Positions 1 through 8,900 of a DNA stretch of 59,761 bases are shown one piece after another. The stretch is from Desulfurivibrio dismutans (GTDB lineage: Bacteria > Desulfobacterota > Desulfobulbia > Desulfobulbales > Desulfurivibrionaceae): NCBI RefSeq assembly GCF_029210385.1, contig NZ_JARGDQ010000012.1, forward strand, positions 1-59,761. Reading direction: 5' to 3'. Position numbers and translations under genes: made by a program. Position 1 is the first letter of the stretch. The number at the start of each line of letters is the position of its first letter. The notes under the pieces were generated by a model. The model saw nothing but the letters and a program-made list of their open reading frames with translations. It was not told the DNA's origin and searched no databases.

Positions 1-46
1 GTAGAACTTTGCCGAGCAAGGGGTCACCCATTAAAAAGGAAAATTG

Positions 47-167
47 GAAGAAAATTGGGGTCTGACCCCAATTTTATGACCCCAATTTCCAATTTGCTCA
101 AAACTGAGATGTGAAAAAAATCTGTAGTCGAGCAAAAAAAAGATTGACGCATCCGGCGGTCAGGCTT
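47..167. repeat. 121-bp direct repeat, copy 1, with GGGGTC-T-GACCCC palindrome
   Basis: This stretch matches 2258-2378 over 121 bases with two mismatches and no gaps. It begins with a perfect 12-bp inverted repeat (AAAATTGGGGTC, one base, then its complement) at 51-75. A second, related palindrome (GGGGTC-A-GACCCC) lies at 179-191, between the repeat and the Fic gene. Palindromes of this kind resemble the REP-like sequences that accompany IS200-like (RAYT) transposases, but no such transposase gene is seen here. The repeat marks the left side of the Fic segment. Confidence 0.85.
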
Positions 168-227
168 GAATAAAAATCGGGGTCAGACCCCAATTGCCTC
201 GATTTTCCGCCCGGGAATCGAATTGGC

Positions 228-1397
228 TTACCTGCCCGGCAGTTCCGTGCCGCGACTCATGATCTCGATGTAACCCGCGTAGCTGAACAGGCGGTTGCGT
301 TGCCGGGCGGTCAGCTCCTTGACGATGCCGAGTTGCTCCAGATGGCCGAGGGCCTTGTTGACCGTGGCCGGGGTGATGCCGGTCTTCTTCACCAGCGAGC
401 CCGAGGTGGCGATGGGATGTTCCATCAGCGCTCGGTGGACCTCCAGGGTGGAGGCCGCCGCCCGGCCGAGACCGCTGATCTGGTCACGGTCCCGGTTCGA
501 CAGCTCGAGGAGCTGTTGCGCCGCTTCCACCGCCTGGGTGGCGGTAGTGATCACCGCCTCGGCAAAGAAATCGAGCCAGGCTTCCCAGTCGCCGGTTAGT
601 CGCACGTTGTTGAGCAGTTCGTAGTAGTACTGCCGGTGCGTCTTGAAGTAGAGGCTGAGGTAGAGCATCGGCTTGCGCAGCACTGATCGTGAGCACAAGA
701 GCAAGGTGATCAGCAGACGACCGAGACGGCCGTTACCGTCCAGAAACGGGTGGATCGTCTCGAACTGGACATGGGCCAGCGCCGCCTTGAGCAGCACCGG
801 GGTCGGTTCCGGCTGGTCGTGCAGGAAAAGCTCCAGTTTACTCATGCACTCCGCTACCTCTTCGGCCGGGGGCGGAACGAAGGCCGCATTGCCCGGCCGG
901 GTGCCGCCGATCCAGTTCTGGCTGCGCCGAAACTCGCCCGGGGTCTGATTGCTGCCCCGGCCCTTGGCCAGCAAAACGCCATGAATTTCCCGGAACAGCC
1001 GCAACGATAGCGGCAGTCCTTCCGCCAGCAAATGCAGGCCGTGGTCTAGGGCGGCGACGTAGTTGCTGACCTCCCGCACATCATCCAGCGGCACGCCGGG
1101 TTCCTGGTCCATCTCGAACAGTAGCAGGTCGGACAGCGACGACTGGGTCCCCTCGATCATAGAGGAGAGCACCGCTTCCTTGCGGACGTACATGTAGAGA
1201 AACAGCGAAGTGTCCGGCAGCAGGGTTGAGACGCTGTCCAGCCGCCCGAGCGCCAGCAGCGCCTGATCAAACTTACTGCGCAACTCCGGCGTCCAATCAA
1301 TCGGCGGACGCGGCGGCAGCGGCGCGGGTACAAAAGCCTGGGCCTTCTCACCCACCGACGATATGGTAACGTATCTGCCTTGGAGTTCTCGTTTCAT
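228..1397 (-). CDS. Class II Fic family protein (predicted AMPylator) with C-terminal winged helix
   Basis: This 389-residue protein has the Fic core motif HPFLDGNGRLGR at residues 216-227. It provides the catalytic His and the phosphate-binding GNGR loop used to transfer AMP to a hydroxyl side chain. About 135 residues upstream, SSMIEGT (78-84) matches the class II inhibitory helix signature (S/T)xxxE(G/N), so the enzyme is probably self-inhibited through Glu82. The last 80 residues look like a winged helix-turn-helix (GSLVKKTGITPATVNKALGHLEQLG), suggesting DNA binding or autoregulation. The start lies 11 bases before a 7-bp inverted repeat that may be its operator. Related repeat DNA on both sides suggests an acquired cassette. 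The substrate cannot be told from sequence; chromosomal Fic-wHTH proteins often stand alone without a separate antitoxin. Confidence 0.93.
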   Translation of the reverse strand: MKRELQGRYVTISSVGEKAQAFVPAPLPPRPPIDWTPELRSKFDQALLALGRLDSVSTLLPDTSLFLYMYVRKEAVLSSMIEGTQSSLSDLLLFEMDQEPGVPLDDVREVSNYVAALDHGLHLLAEGLPLSLRLFREIHGVLLAKGRGSNQTPGEFRRSQNWIGGTRPGNAAFVPPPAEEVAECMSKLELFLHDQPEPTPVLLKAALAHVQFETIHPFLDGNGRLGRLLITLLLCSRSVLRKPMLYLSLYFKTHRQYYYELLNNVRLTGDWEAWLDFFAEAVITTATQAVEAAQQLLELSNRDRDQISGLGRAAASTLEVHRALMEHPIATSGSLVKKTGITPATVNKALGHLEQLGIVKELTARQRNRLFSYAGYIEIMSRGTELPGR

Positions 1398-1748
1398 CTT
1401 GCCTGCCTCGAATCTAAAATAAGATTCGTCTTTATTTTAACTTTAGCGTACAGATTAAAATAAAGGGGCATAAAGGGAAAATCAAGAAAAAATTGGGAGA
1501 AATTGGGGCCGGATCGATGTAAGAAGATCAAGCGCAGGGGTGGGGAAACCTTTTCTCTGGTGTACAAGAAAACCAGTCAATCACCCTTTGATATTCCGGG
1601 AATCACGACAAAAACCACGACAGCGGATATTCTTGACGCGATCAGAGAGTCGAGGGAAGGTTAATCCGAGGGCCGCCGTCCGGGCCTTGCCAGCCGGCGA
1701 GGATGGATTTGAAGGGTTTTTTTACTTCAGATATGTTAGGCAGATGGA
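1398..1748. other. Gene-free spacer between the Fic gene and the truncated transglycosylase
   Basis: Apart from the inverted repeat next to the Fic gene, this spacer is AT-rich at first. At 1485-1513 it holds two degenerate ATTGGG motifs resembling the arms of the 121-bp repeat, so it may be a decayed third copy on the right side of the Fic cassette. A short open frame at 1540-1755 has no recognisable protein features and is not annotated. Confidence 0.5.
1409..1428. promoter_or_regulatory. Inverted repeat upstream of the Fic gene (possible operator)
   Basis: CGAATCT and AGATTCG form a perfect 7-bp inverted repeat separated by six A/T bases, 11 bases upstream of the Fic start codon. The position fits autoregulation by the winged helix of the Fic protein. 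This is inference from position and symmetry only. Confidence 0.45.
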
Positions 1749-2276
1749 ATGCTGAAATCCATGCAGGCAAGAGGGCAATATCGCTGGCTGATCATTTTGC
1801 TCCTCGCCCTCGCCGTGGCCATCCCGGCGGTCGGGGTTGCCGGGGCCGAACCCTTGGGCGAGCGTGAGCGCCAACGCGAGATCTTCCGGCAGGGTTGGGC
1901 CGCGGCCGGCCGGGGCGACCAGACCGGCCTGCTCTTGGCCATCGGCGCCTTGCCTGACTATCCCCTGGTGCCCTACCTGGAATACGAGTTGCTGCGACAG
2001 CGGCTGGACAAGGTGCCGGCGGCGGTGCTGGCCAATTTTCTGGCCCGTTATCCCGACTGGTCCTTTGCCGCTACCCTGGAACTTGCCTGGTTGCGCAGCC
2101 TGGGCCAACGGGGGGAGGATGAGGCGCTGCTGCGTTACGGGCCGGATTCTGCCGACCCGGAGGTTCGCTGCTACCTGGCCCTAACCCGGATCGCGCGTCA
2201 GGAGTACGACGGGCTGGAGGATGAAATTGAGTTTTTGTGGCTGACCGGCCGTTCCGCGAAGAAAATTGGGGTCTGA
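1749..2276 (+). pseudogene. Soluble lytic transglycosylase (Slt type), 5' fragment truncated by a repeat
   Basis: The 175-residue product starts with a signal peptide (hydrophobic segment 13-32, ending AVGVAGA). It continues with helical repeats resembling the N-terminal U-domain of Slt-type murein transglycosylases, including PLVPYLEYELLRQRL, a PDWSFAATLELAWLRSLG block and LWLTGRS. The frame ends six codons into the 121-bp repeat at 2258-2378, exactly where homology to the family would continue. The catalytic C-terminal lysozyme-like domain is therefore absent and the protein should be inactive. The family assignment rests on pattern memory and could be another superhelical periplasmic protein. 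Confidence 0.65.
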
Positions 2277-2378
2277 CCCCAATTTTATGACCCCAATTTC
2301 CAATTTGCTCAAAACTGAGATGTGAAAAAAATCTGTAGTCGAGCAAAAAAAATATTGACGCATCTGGCGGTCAGGCTT
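2258..2378. repeat. 121-bp direct repeat, copy 2
   Basis: This is the second copy of the repeat at 47-167, in the same orientation and with two substitutions. It replaces the 3' part of the transglycosylase gene and supplies its last codons and stop. The two copies, 2,211 bp apart, enclose the Fic gene and the gene fragment. Confidence 0.85.
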
Positions 2379-2482
2379 TAGTTTTGGTGTCGACGGCGAC
2401 TGCTGGTTATGCGGGGCCGTTTTCGGTATGTGGAGGGGGCAGGGCGGGCTTCCGCCCGGGCATAACGATTACGGAGGTATTT

Positions 2483-2740
2483 ATGCTGAGAACACTGGTA
2501 CTTACTTTTTGTTTTGTGCTGTTCACCTTGGGGTCCGCTCTGGCGGGCCTGAATATCAACACCGCCGACCAGGAACAGTTGCAGGGCTTGACGGGCATTG
2601 GCCCGGTGACGGCGGCGGCCATTATCGAATACCGGGAAAACAACGGCGATTTCGCCAGCATCGACGAATTGGTGCAGGTGCGGGGGGTCGGCCCCCGCAC
2701 CTTGGAAAATTTGCGCGACAGCGTCACCGTGGAAGATTAA
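2483..2740 (+). CDS. ComEA-like helix-hairpin-helix protein, exported
   Basis: This 85-residue protein has a signal peptide (MLRTLVLTFCFVLFTLGSALA) and one ComEA-type helix-hairpin-helix unit. The unit reads LNINTADQEQLQGLTGIGPVTAAAII, then FASIDELVQVRGVGPRTLENL, with the two GIG/GVG hairpins. ComEA-family proteins bind double-stranded DNA in the periplasm and pull it in during natural transformation. Many proteobacterial genomes carry such short versions as stand-alone genes. I chose the ATG at 2483 because GGAGG lies six bases upstream and a signal peptide follows; an earlier in-frame start at 2384 would add an unlikely leader. A hairpin terminator follows at 2788-2830. Confidence 0.9.
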   Translation: MLRTLVLTFCFVLFTLGSALAGLNINTADQEQLQGLTGIGPVTAAAIIEYRENNGDFASIDELVQVRGVGPRTLENLRDSVTVED

Positions 2741-2787
2741 GCACCACGGCCGGAAGCCGGCCCTCCTCCAATGCCGGGCACCAACAA

Positions 2788-2831
2788 AAAACCGCCTGCC
2801 GGGGTTATCAGCCACGGCAAGCGGTTTTTTT
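2788..2831 (+). terminator. Rho-independent terminator of the comEA-like gene
   Basis: AAACCGC..TGCCG pairs with CGGCA..GCGGTTT around a short loop, followed by a run of seven T. It lies about 50 bases after the stop codon. Confidence 0.8.
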
Positions 2832-2903
2832 ATTCAGCGGCAAATCTACCGCGGCTGGATGGAATCGTAAATTAACATCAGCCGGCAAAAATACCTGGCA
2901 AAC

Positions 2904-3266
2904 TGGTGGAGGCGCCGGGAGTTGAACCCGGGTCCGGAAATACTCCGCATCAGGCGTCTACATGCTTAGCTCCGGGAGTGGGTTTATCGTGCCGGTCTGC
3001 CGCCGGAGCGCAGCAGCCGCGACACTATCCTGCTTTAGTTTCGCCTTCGTAACACAGGCCTTTACGAAGACTATCCCGCTAGTCGACGCCCTGGTTCTGA
3101 ACCCGCGAGAGCGGTTCAGCAGGACGGCAGTGCTCGCTGTTTAGGCGGCAGCTGCGTAAGCATAGTCATCTGCGACTATATTTAGTTCCACCGGATTTAC
3201 GAGGGTGATGGAGTCCTCGACATGCAGCCCGTACTTATATATCCCCGTCGAAGCCGTTTCGCCCCC
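2904..3266 (-). ncRNA. ssrA: tmRNA
   Basis: The minus strand starts GGGGGCGAAACGGCTTCGAC and ends with a T-arm (GGGTTCAACTCCC) and GCGCCTCCACCA, so the tRNA-like acceptor ends pair (GGGGGCG with CGCCTCC). CCA is encoded. The length is about 363 nt, normal for one-piece tmRNA. After the conserved TAGTC, the resume codon GCA opens a tag frame at 3173-3144, giving ADDYAYAAAA, then TAA at 3143-3141. With the Ala charged on the tmRNA the degradation tag is AADDYAYAAAA. The partner gene smpB lies 139 bases upstream on the same strand. Confidence 0.95.
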
Positions 3267-3404
3267 CTTGTTGTTGTGTCTGTGGGTTTGCCGGGCAAAG
3301 CGGTGGGAGCCGCCGCCCGGCATTTTATCTCATCCGATCATAGCCGGTTGTTATTATAAGACAACCAGTTTGTGGAAAAGGTTCGGTTTTTTGTAACCGT
3401 TCGG

Positions 3405-3872
3405 CTATCCCCGCCGCATAATCCGCTGCAGTTCGCGGTCGGTTTCCTTCTTCTTCAGGGACGCCCGCTTGTCGTACAGCTTCTTGCCCTTGGCCAGGCC
3501 CAGGGCAAGCTTGGCCCGGCCCTGGGGGCTGAGGTAGATTTTCAGCGGCACCAGGGTGTAGCCCTGCTCCTTGAGCTTGCCGATCAGCTTGTTGATCTCC
3601 CGCCGGTGCAGCAGCAGCTTGCGCACCCGCAGCGGGTCCGGCGGCACCATGCTGGCGTAGGGGTAAGGCGAGATGTGGACGTTATACAGGAAAAGTTCGT
3701 TGTTTCTGACCTGGGCGTAGCCGTCTTTCAGGTTGGCCTTGCCGGCGCGCAGCGATTTGATTTCCGGACCGTTCAGCACCATGCCGGCCTCGAACTCCTG
3801 CTCGATGGTGTAATCGTGATAAGCCTTTTTGTTGGTGCAGACCACCTTGCCGCCGGAATCCTTCTTTTTCAT
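3405..3872 (-). CDS. smpB: SsrA-binding protein SmpB
   Basis: This protein of about 155 residues binds tmRNA and brings it to stalled ribosomes. The family pattern is clear: [42 protein letters not shown], then HISPYPYAS, a [12 protein letters not shown] helix, and the basic C-terminal tail [21 protein letters not shown] that follows the mRNA path. I chose the ATG at 3872 (MKKKDSGG) because the family normally starts with a short lysine-rich stretch. An upstream start at 3917 would add 15 uncharacteristic residues. It sits beside its partner ssrA in the same direction. Confidence 0.96.
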   Translation of the reverse strand: MKKKDSGGKVVCTNKKAYHDYTIEQEFEAGMVLNGPEIKSLRAGKANLKDGYAQVRNNELFLYNVHISPYPYASMVPPDPLRVRKLLLHRREINKLIGKLKEQGYTLVPLKIYLSPQGRAKLALGLAKGKKLYDKRASLKKKETDRELQRIMRRG

Positions 3873-3978
3873 GGCCCAAGCATAACATGAACCGAGCAGG
3901 GGAGCAATTGTAAGCAATCCGGGGCACCCCGTGATCGCTTACAATTTGATATCAAATAACCCAAAGCAATAAACAAAA

Positions 3979-4090
3979 ACGTAAACGGGCAGCAGTGCCG
4001 CAGGTTGCGGCAAGCGGCCCGGTGCCGCGTACCCTGGGTACGCAAGCCGGGGCGATCGTCGCAAAATGCGGTGCTGCTGCCCGTTTACGT
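3979..4090 (+). repeat. Long hairpin repeat, copy A
   Basis: A 17-bp perfect outer stem (3979-3995 with 4074-4090) is followed by a TG/TG step, the pair CCGCA/TGCGG, then TTGCG/CGCAA, and an apical stem GCGTACC-CTG-GGTACGC. Related copies lie at 16682-16791, 19721-19821, 20136-20212 and inside rsmB at 33306-33416. The outer arm sequence differs in each but stays self-complementary. The 3' arm contains the stop codon of the PilB-like gene (4085-4087), so the hairpin forms its transcript end. Its function is unknown. Confidence 0.85.
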
Positions 4091-5911
4091 GGTCACTCGT
4101 AAGGCGTCGTCCAGGCTGGTGATGCCGCTTTTCACCTTGCTCCAGGCATCTTCCCGCAGGGTCAGCATTCCTTCCTGGCGGGCCCGAGCCCGGATTTCGT
4201 CTTCCGGGGCCTGGGCGGCGATCAGTCGGCGGATCTCCTCGCTGACCGTAAATACCTCAAAAATGCCGCAGCGGCCCAGGTAGCCGGTGTTGCGGCAGGC
4301 CCGGCAACCCTTGCCCCGCCGCAGGGTCAGCTCGTCTCCTTCTTCCTCGGCCACCGGCAGCCCCAGGGCCCGCAACTCCGCCGCCGGCATCTGATAGCTT
4401 TCGGTGCAATGGGGGCAGATGCGGCGTACCAGCCGCTGGGCCATGATCCCCAGCAGGGTGGAAACGGCCAGGAAGGGCTGGATGCCCAGGTCCACCAGCC
4501 GGGTCAGCGACGAGACGGCATCGTTGGTGTGCAGGGTGGAAAATACCAGATGGCCGGTAAGAGCGGCCTGGATGGCGTTGGTGGCGGTCTCGTGGTCGCG
4601 GATCTCGCCTACCATAATCACGTCGGGGTCCTGGCGCAGAATGTTGCGCAACACCGAGGCAAAGGTAACCCCGGTCTGCGGCTGGACGGCGATCTGGTTG
4701 AACTCCTCGTGCACCATCTCCACCGGGTCTTCGATGGTCACGATATTGATCTCCGGCGAGGCGATCTCCTTGAGGGTGGAATAAAGGGTGGTGGATTTGC
4801 CGCTGCCGGTGGGGCCGGTGATCAGAATCATGCCGTGGGGAGCGTGGATCATCTGCTGGTAGCAGCGGTAGTCACGCGGGGAAAAGCCGCTTTCCTGCAG
4901 ATTTTGGAACATCACCTCGGGGTCGAGAATCCGCAGCACCGCTTTTTCACCGAAGGCCACCGGGATGGTGGAAACCCGGATTTCGGCCTCCTGGCCGCTC
5001 CGGTCGATCTTGATCCGTCCGTCCTGGGGCCGCCGTTTTTCGGCGATATTGAGGCGCGAGAGCGATTTAATCCGCGAAACCACCGCCGCGTGCACCACCT
5101 TGGGCAACTGGTAGACGGTGTGCAGGGCGCCGTCGATGCGAAGGCGCACCTGGCTGCATTCCCGTTTGGGTTCAATATGGATATCGCTGGCCCGCTGCTC
5201 GAAGGCGTAGTTAAAGAGATGATCCACTGCGGTGGTGATGTGGTGGTCGGTGGAGGCGGCCTCATCCGAGGAGGCGACCTTGACGTACTGTTCCAGGTTG
5301 CCCAGGTCGACTCCGGGGCCGGCCAGGTTGTCCTCGGCGGCGGAGATGGAGCTTTGAAAGTTGAAAAACTCCTGCAGCATCCGCAGAATGTCGCTGCGGG
5401 TGGCGAGATGGGGGCGCACCGTCATCTGTACGGCCCGCTCGATCTCGGCCAGCACACCGCGGTGGTCGGGGTCGTGGATCGCCACCTCCAGTACCCCGTT
5501 TTTCACCGCCAGGGGCAGAATCAGGTGCTTGACGGCGAAACCGCGAGGGATGGTCTTGGTCACCACCGCCAGATCCAGGTCCAGCGGGTCCAGTTTTTTG
5601 AAGGGGAGGCCGGCGGCTTCGGCCACCGCCCGGGTCACCTGCTCTTCGCTGAGCAACTCGCCGGGTTTGTCGCCGGTTTCAAAACGGAAGGCCAGCAGGG
5701 CGTCGAGCAGGTCCGGCCGCCCTGCGTTGCCCGGCCCCGGCCGCTGTTGCCGGCCGCCGCCGGCCTTGCGCAGGTTTTGCAACCGGCTTTCGACCTGCTC
5801 CCGGAAAAGATGCACCTGCTGCTGGTTGAGCAGGCGCCGGTCGTAGAGCAGATCGGCCAGCAGCGCTGCATCCTGCAAATATCGCAAGCCTGTTTCCCGG
5901 CTGTTCAGCAC
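4085..5911 (-). CDS. pilB: Type IV pilus assembly ATPase, PilB/GspE family
   Basis: This 608-residue hexameric motor powers pilin polymerisation at the inner membrane. An N-terminal GspE-II type domain (about 1-180) binds the platform complex. The ATPase core shows Walker A GPTGSGKST at 366-374, an Asp box around 396-400 (EDPVE), Walker B region RQDPDVIMVGEIRD (426-439) and the His box TGHLVFSTLHTND (452-464). A zinc-binding subdomain is indicated by CPHC (499-502) and CRAC (536-539), typical of PilB/GspE and absent from PilT. It lies 16 bases after pilY1 on the same strand, so the two are co-transcribed with the minor pilin genes. No pilC or pilT is in the window. MshE-type naming is a possible alternative. 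Confidence 0.92.
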   Translation of the reverse strand: MLNSRETGLRYLQDAALLADLLYDRRLLNQQQVHLFREQVESRLQNLRKAGGGRQQRPGPGNAGRPDLLDALLAFRFETGDKPGELLSEEQVTRAVAEAAGLPFKKLDPLDLDLAVVTKTIPRGFAVKHLILPLAVKNGVLEVAIHDPDHRGVLAEIERAVQMTVRPHLATRSDILRMLQEFFNFQSSISAAEDNLAGPGVDLGNLEQYVKVASSDEAASTDHHITTAVDHLFNYAFEQRASDIHIEPKRECSQVRLRIDGALHTVYQLPKVVHAAVVSRIKSLSRLNIAEKRRPQDGRIKIDRSGQEAEIRVSTIPVAFGEKAVLRILDPEVMFQNLQESGFSPRDYRCYQQMIHAPHGMILITGPTGSGKSTTLYSTLKEIASPEINIVTIEDPVEMVHEEFNQIAVQPQTGVTFASVLRNILRQDPDVIMVGEIRDHETATNAIQAALTGHLVFSTLHTNDAVSSLTRLVDLGIQPFLAVSTLLGIMAQRLVRRICPHCTESYQMPAAELRALGLPVAEEEGDELTLRRGKGCRACRNTGYLGRCGIFEVFTVSEEIRRLIAAQAPEDEIRARARQEGMLTLREDAWSKVKSGITSLDDALRVTT

Positions 5912-5927
5912 CGCTCACCTCGCCTTG

Positions 5928-8900
5928 CTAATCGGTTAAGATATGGCGGTACAGCTCCCGCCACCAGGCCCGGCCGGGGCGGTGATCCTCAAAGGGCAGC
6001 TCCGGCTGGTCGATGCTGATGATGGCCCCGGTGCTGGTCTGCAAAAAGGCCTTGGCGCCGGTATCGGCCCCCACGTGCAGGCTGGGGGTGGTGGCCAGGC
6101 CGGGCCCCACCAGCACCTGGTAGTCGACCCATTCCCCTTCCTCCAGTTGCTTGCCGAAGATCGAACGGTGCCAGGCGGTGCCGGTCTGGAAGTACAGGGC
6201 GTAAAGGTCCGAGGTGCCTTCCGGGTTGCAGACATCATCGTTGGGCAGGTAGGCGGAATAGGTCAGCAGCCCGCCCAGTACCGTGGCCTGGCCCAGGTTG
6301 CGCTCGCCTTCACGGTGGAACCGGCGGTACCAGCCGTCCAGCCCCTGTTCATCTGCGGGAAAGCTGCAGCCGAAGCCGGCGATGTAGTCTTGCAGTTGCT
6401 TGAAATATTCCACCCCGCTGGGCAGGCAAAGGCTGGCGTCGCTGCATTCCAGGGCGGCGGCACTGGCCAGGTGGTTGCTCTGCACCTCGATCTGGTCGAC
6501 CCGCAGCAGCCCGCGGTTGCCGATGTCGGTGGTGGTCACGTCGGCCAGGTAATCCTTATGGGCCACCGTGCCCCAGGTAAAGGTGCCGGGCACCTCGCAG
6601 TCCCGGGGTTCCTTGACGCCGTAATAGTGAAAAAAATCTTCGTCGTTGTAGTCGTTGCTGTTGAACAGCCGGCCGGTGCCGAAATAGATCCAGTAATTAT
6701 GGTAGTCGAAGGAAATGGAAGCCGCCGCGGTTACCGGTTGACCAACGTCGATCAGTTCCACCGGGTTGGGGCTGGTATCCAGCAAACCGGGCCACTGGTC
6801 CGGCTTGGTGGCCTCCTGATGACCGTCCAAGGTGCGGCTGTCGGTAACCAGCCGGTACATCTTGCCCCCCCAGCCCTCCGTAAAATTGCCGCTGACGGTA
6901 CCGAAGTACACCGCGTTGGCCAGGTAGTTGAGACCGAAGTCGGCGGTGATCAGTTCCGAAATCGAGGTGTTGGGGTCGGAAAGCATGAAGCTGCCGGTCT
7001 GCTTACCGGTGATTTCGCCCGGTTCGGTCTTGGGGATCCGGAAGGGGACGGGGTCGGTGTCATGAACCAGTTCCCGCAGGGAAATCACCCCGATGCCGGC
7101 TTGCTGGTTACTTTCACCCTTGACATTGGTGGGGCCGCTGCCCAGCACCAGGTACCATTCCGATTGAGTATCGTTGACCATGGGCACCACGGTGGGCACG
7201 GCGGTGGTAAAGCCCATGGCCATGGTGTCGGTTTCGTTGAAGGTCATCTCGGCCAGCAGCCGGGGCGGCTCTTCCGGATTGGTTATATCCAGGATGAAAA
7301 AGGCCGAAGAGAAGGTCTTGCCGTTGAGTTCCACCTTTTCGCCGCCGAAGCGCATGCCGCCCACCAAAATGGTGCCCCAGCCGTCGGTGTAAATATCGGG
7401 GTCCTGATCCTCGAAGATCTGCACGTCGAAGATGCGCGGCACCAGATCCACGTAGTACTTGTGGCCGTAGTCGGGATCGGTGAGGCACTTGAGGTGGGGC
7501 CAGAGGTTGTAGGGGACATAGGCCCACATCTCGGCCCCCAGGGGGAGGGCCTGGGCGCCGTCTTCGTCGATACAGTCCGGGGTCAGGCAGAACCGGTTCT
7601 GGCCCGGATCGAAGAAGCCGCCGTTGACCGCGTGCAGCATGCCGTCGTTGCCGCCGAAGTAGATCATGTGCCGGCGCTTGGTGTGCCGGTTGACGAAGCG
7701 GGCGTAGGAGGAGTCACGGTAGAGGAAGTGGTAGCCTTCCGCCGGCCGCGCCACCACGGTGGGGGTGGAATGGACCACGTCGCCCAGCCGCCAGGTGATG
7801 AGTTCGGCGTCGTTATTGAGGATCTCGCGGCTGCGCAGGCCAACCTGGTCCAGGCCGCGAATCCAGTTGATCACCTCCGCCGCCTCGGTTTCGTCGCTTA
7901 CCCCAAGGTCCTGGTATACGCCGGGACCCAGGCTGGTGATCTCGGCGGCTTCAAAGGGCAGCACTTCGCCGCCGGTTAAGACATCCTGGACCACGCCGTC
8001 GTTGTTGCTGTCGTGCCAGGTGAAGATATGGCGCCGGCGGTCGGTTTTGCTCAGGTAATCGCTGCGGTTGGTGGTAATGGAGCCGCCGCTGATGGAGGCC
8101 AGCCAGTCGTTGGCGTTCCAGAGGTACTTGACATCGGAGATTTCCCGGACCTCACCCTCGCACAAGCTGGTTTCTTCGTTCCATACCCCCAGGCAGGCTT
8201 TTGAGACGCTGTCGCCGGGATGGTGAAAGACGGTGACGGGCCGGTCACAGTCGCCGCTGTTGTCGGTGGGGTCGGCGCAGGGTTCCAGCCGGCGGCTCTG
8301 GGTGGTGTCCTCGTAGAGCCGGCCATGGGTGTCCACCAGCAGGGCCTGGACCTGGCCGGCCCAGTTGATCTCATTGTCGGCGTTGTCAAATTTATCCGGC
8401 CAGAAGATGGCCTGGTAAACCGCGCCTTCGCCGGAGCGGGTGGCGGAAATTACCGAGGCGGCGGAACCGGCCGCCGCCCCCGCCCGAATGTTACGGAAGG
8501 CGTCCCGCAGGTTGCCCTCCAGCTCGGCCAGGTTGGTGGCCTGGTACAACTCGGTGCCGCCGCTTTTAGCGCTTTCGGCCAGCAGGTTGTGGGGGCTGCA
8601 CTTGTCGGCGGCATCATCGCGGAAATCACCCACCGCCACCACGTGGGTGGTGATGGGCCGGTTGTAGCCCTCGGCAACGGCGTCCGGGGCGGCAAAGTTC
8701 AGGGTGGTATCCTCGGCCAGGCCGCTGTAGGCGTAGCGGGTCAGATCATCCAGCCAGGTGCTGCCGTGCAGGGCGTCGCAGGTGCCGCTGCCCAGGTTGT
8801 AATTGAGCGCCGAGGCGAAATCAACCATCTGCGGGGCGAGGTCGGCGGTTGGTGCCCCGTCGGTGATCAGCAGGATGTTGTTGGTCTGGCACCAGTCGGT

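Noticed and set aside
1540-1755. Small open frame between the Fic gene and the transglycosylase fragment
   Set aside because: No ribosome binding site, no recognisable protein features, and it runs into the next start.
4409-6019. Long plus-strand open frame opposite the PilB-like gene
   Set aside because: It is the antisense shadow of a clear pilB-type gene; its translation is Gly/His/Val-rich without family motifs.
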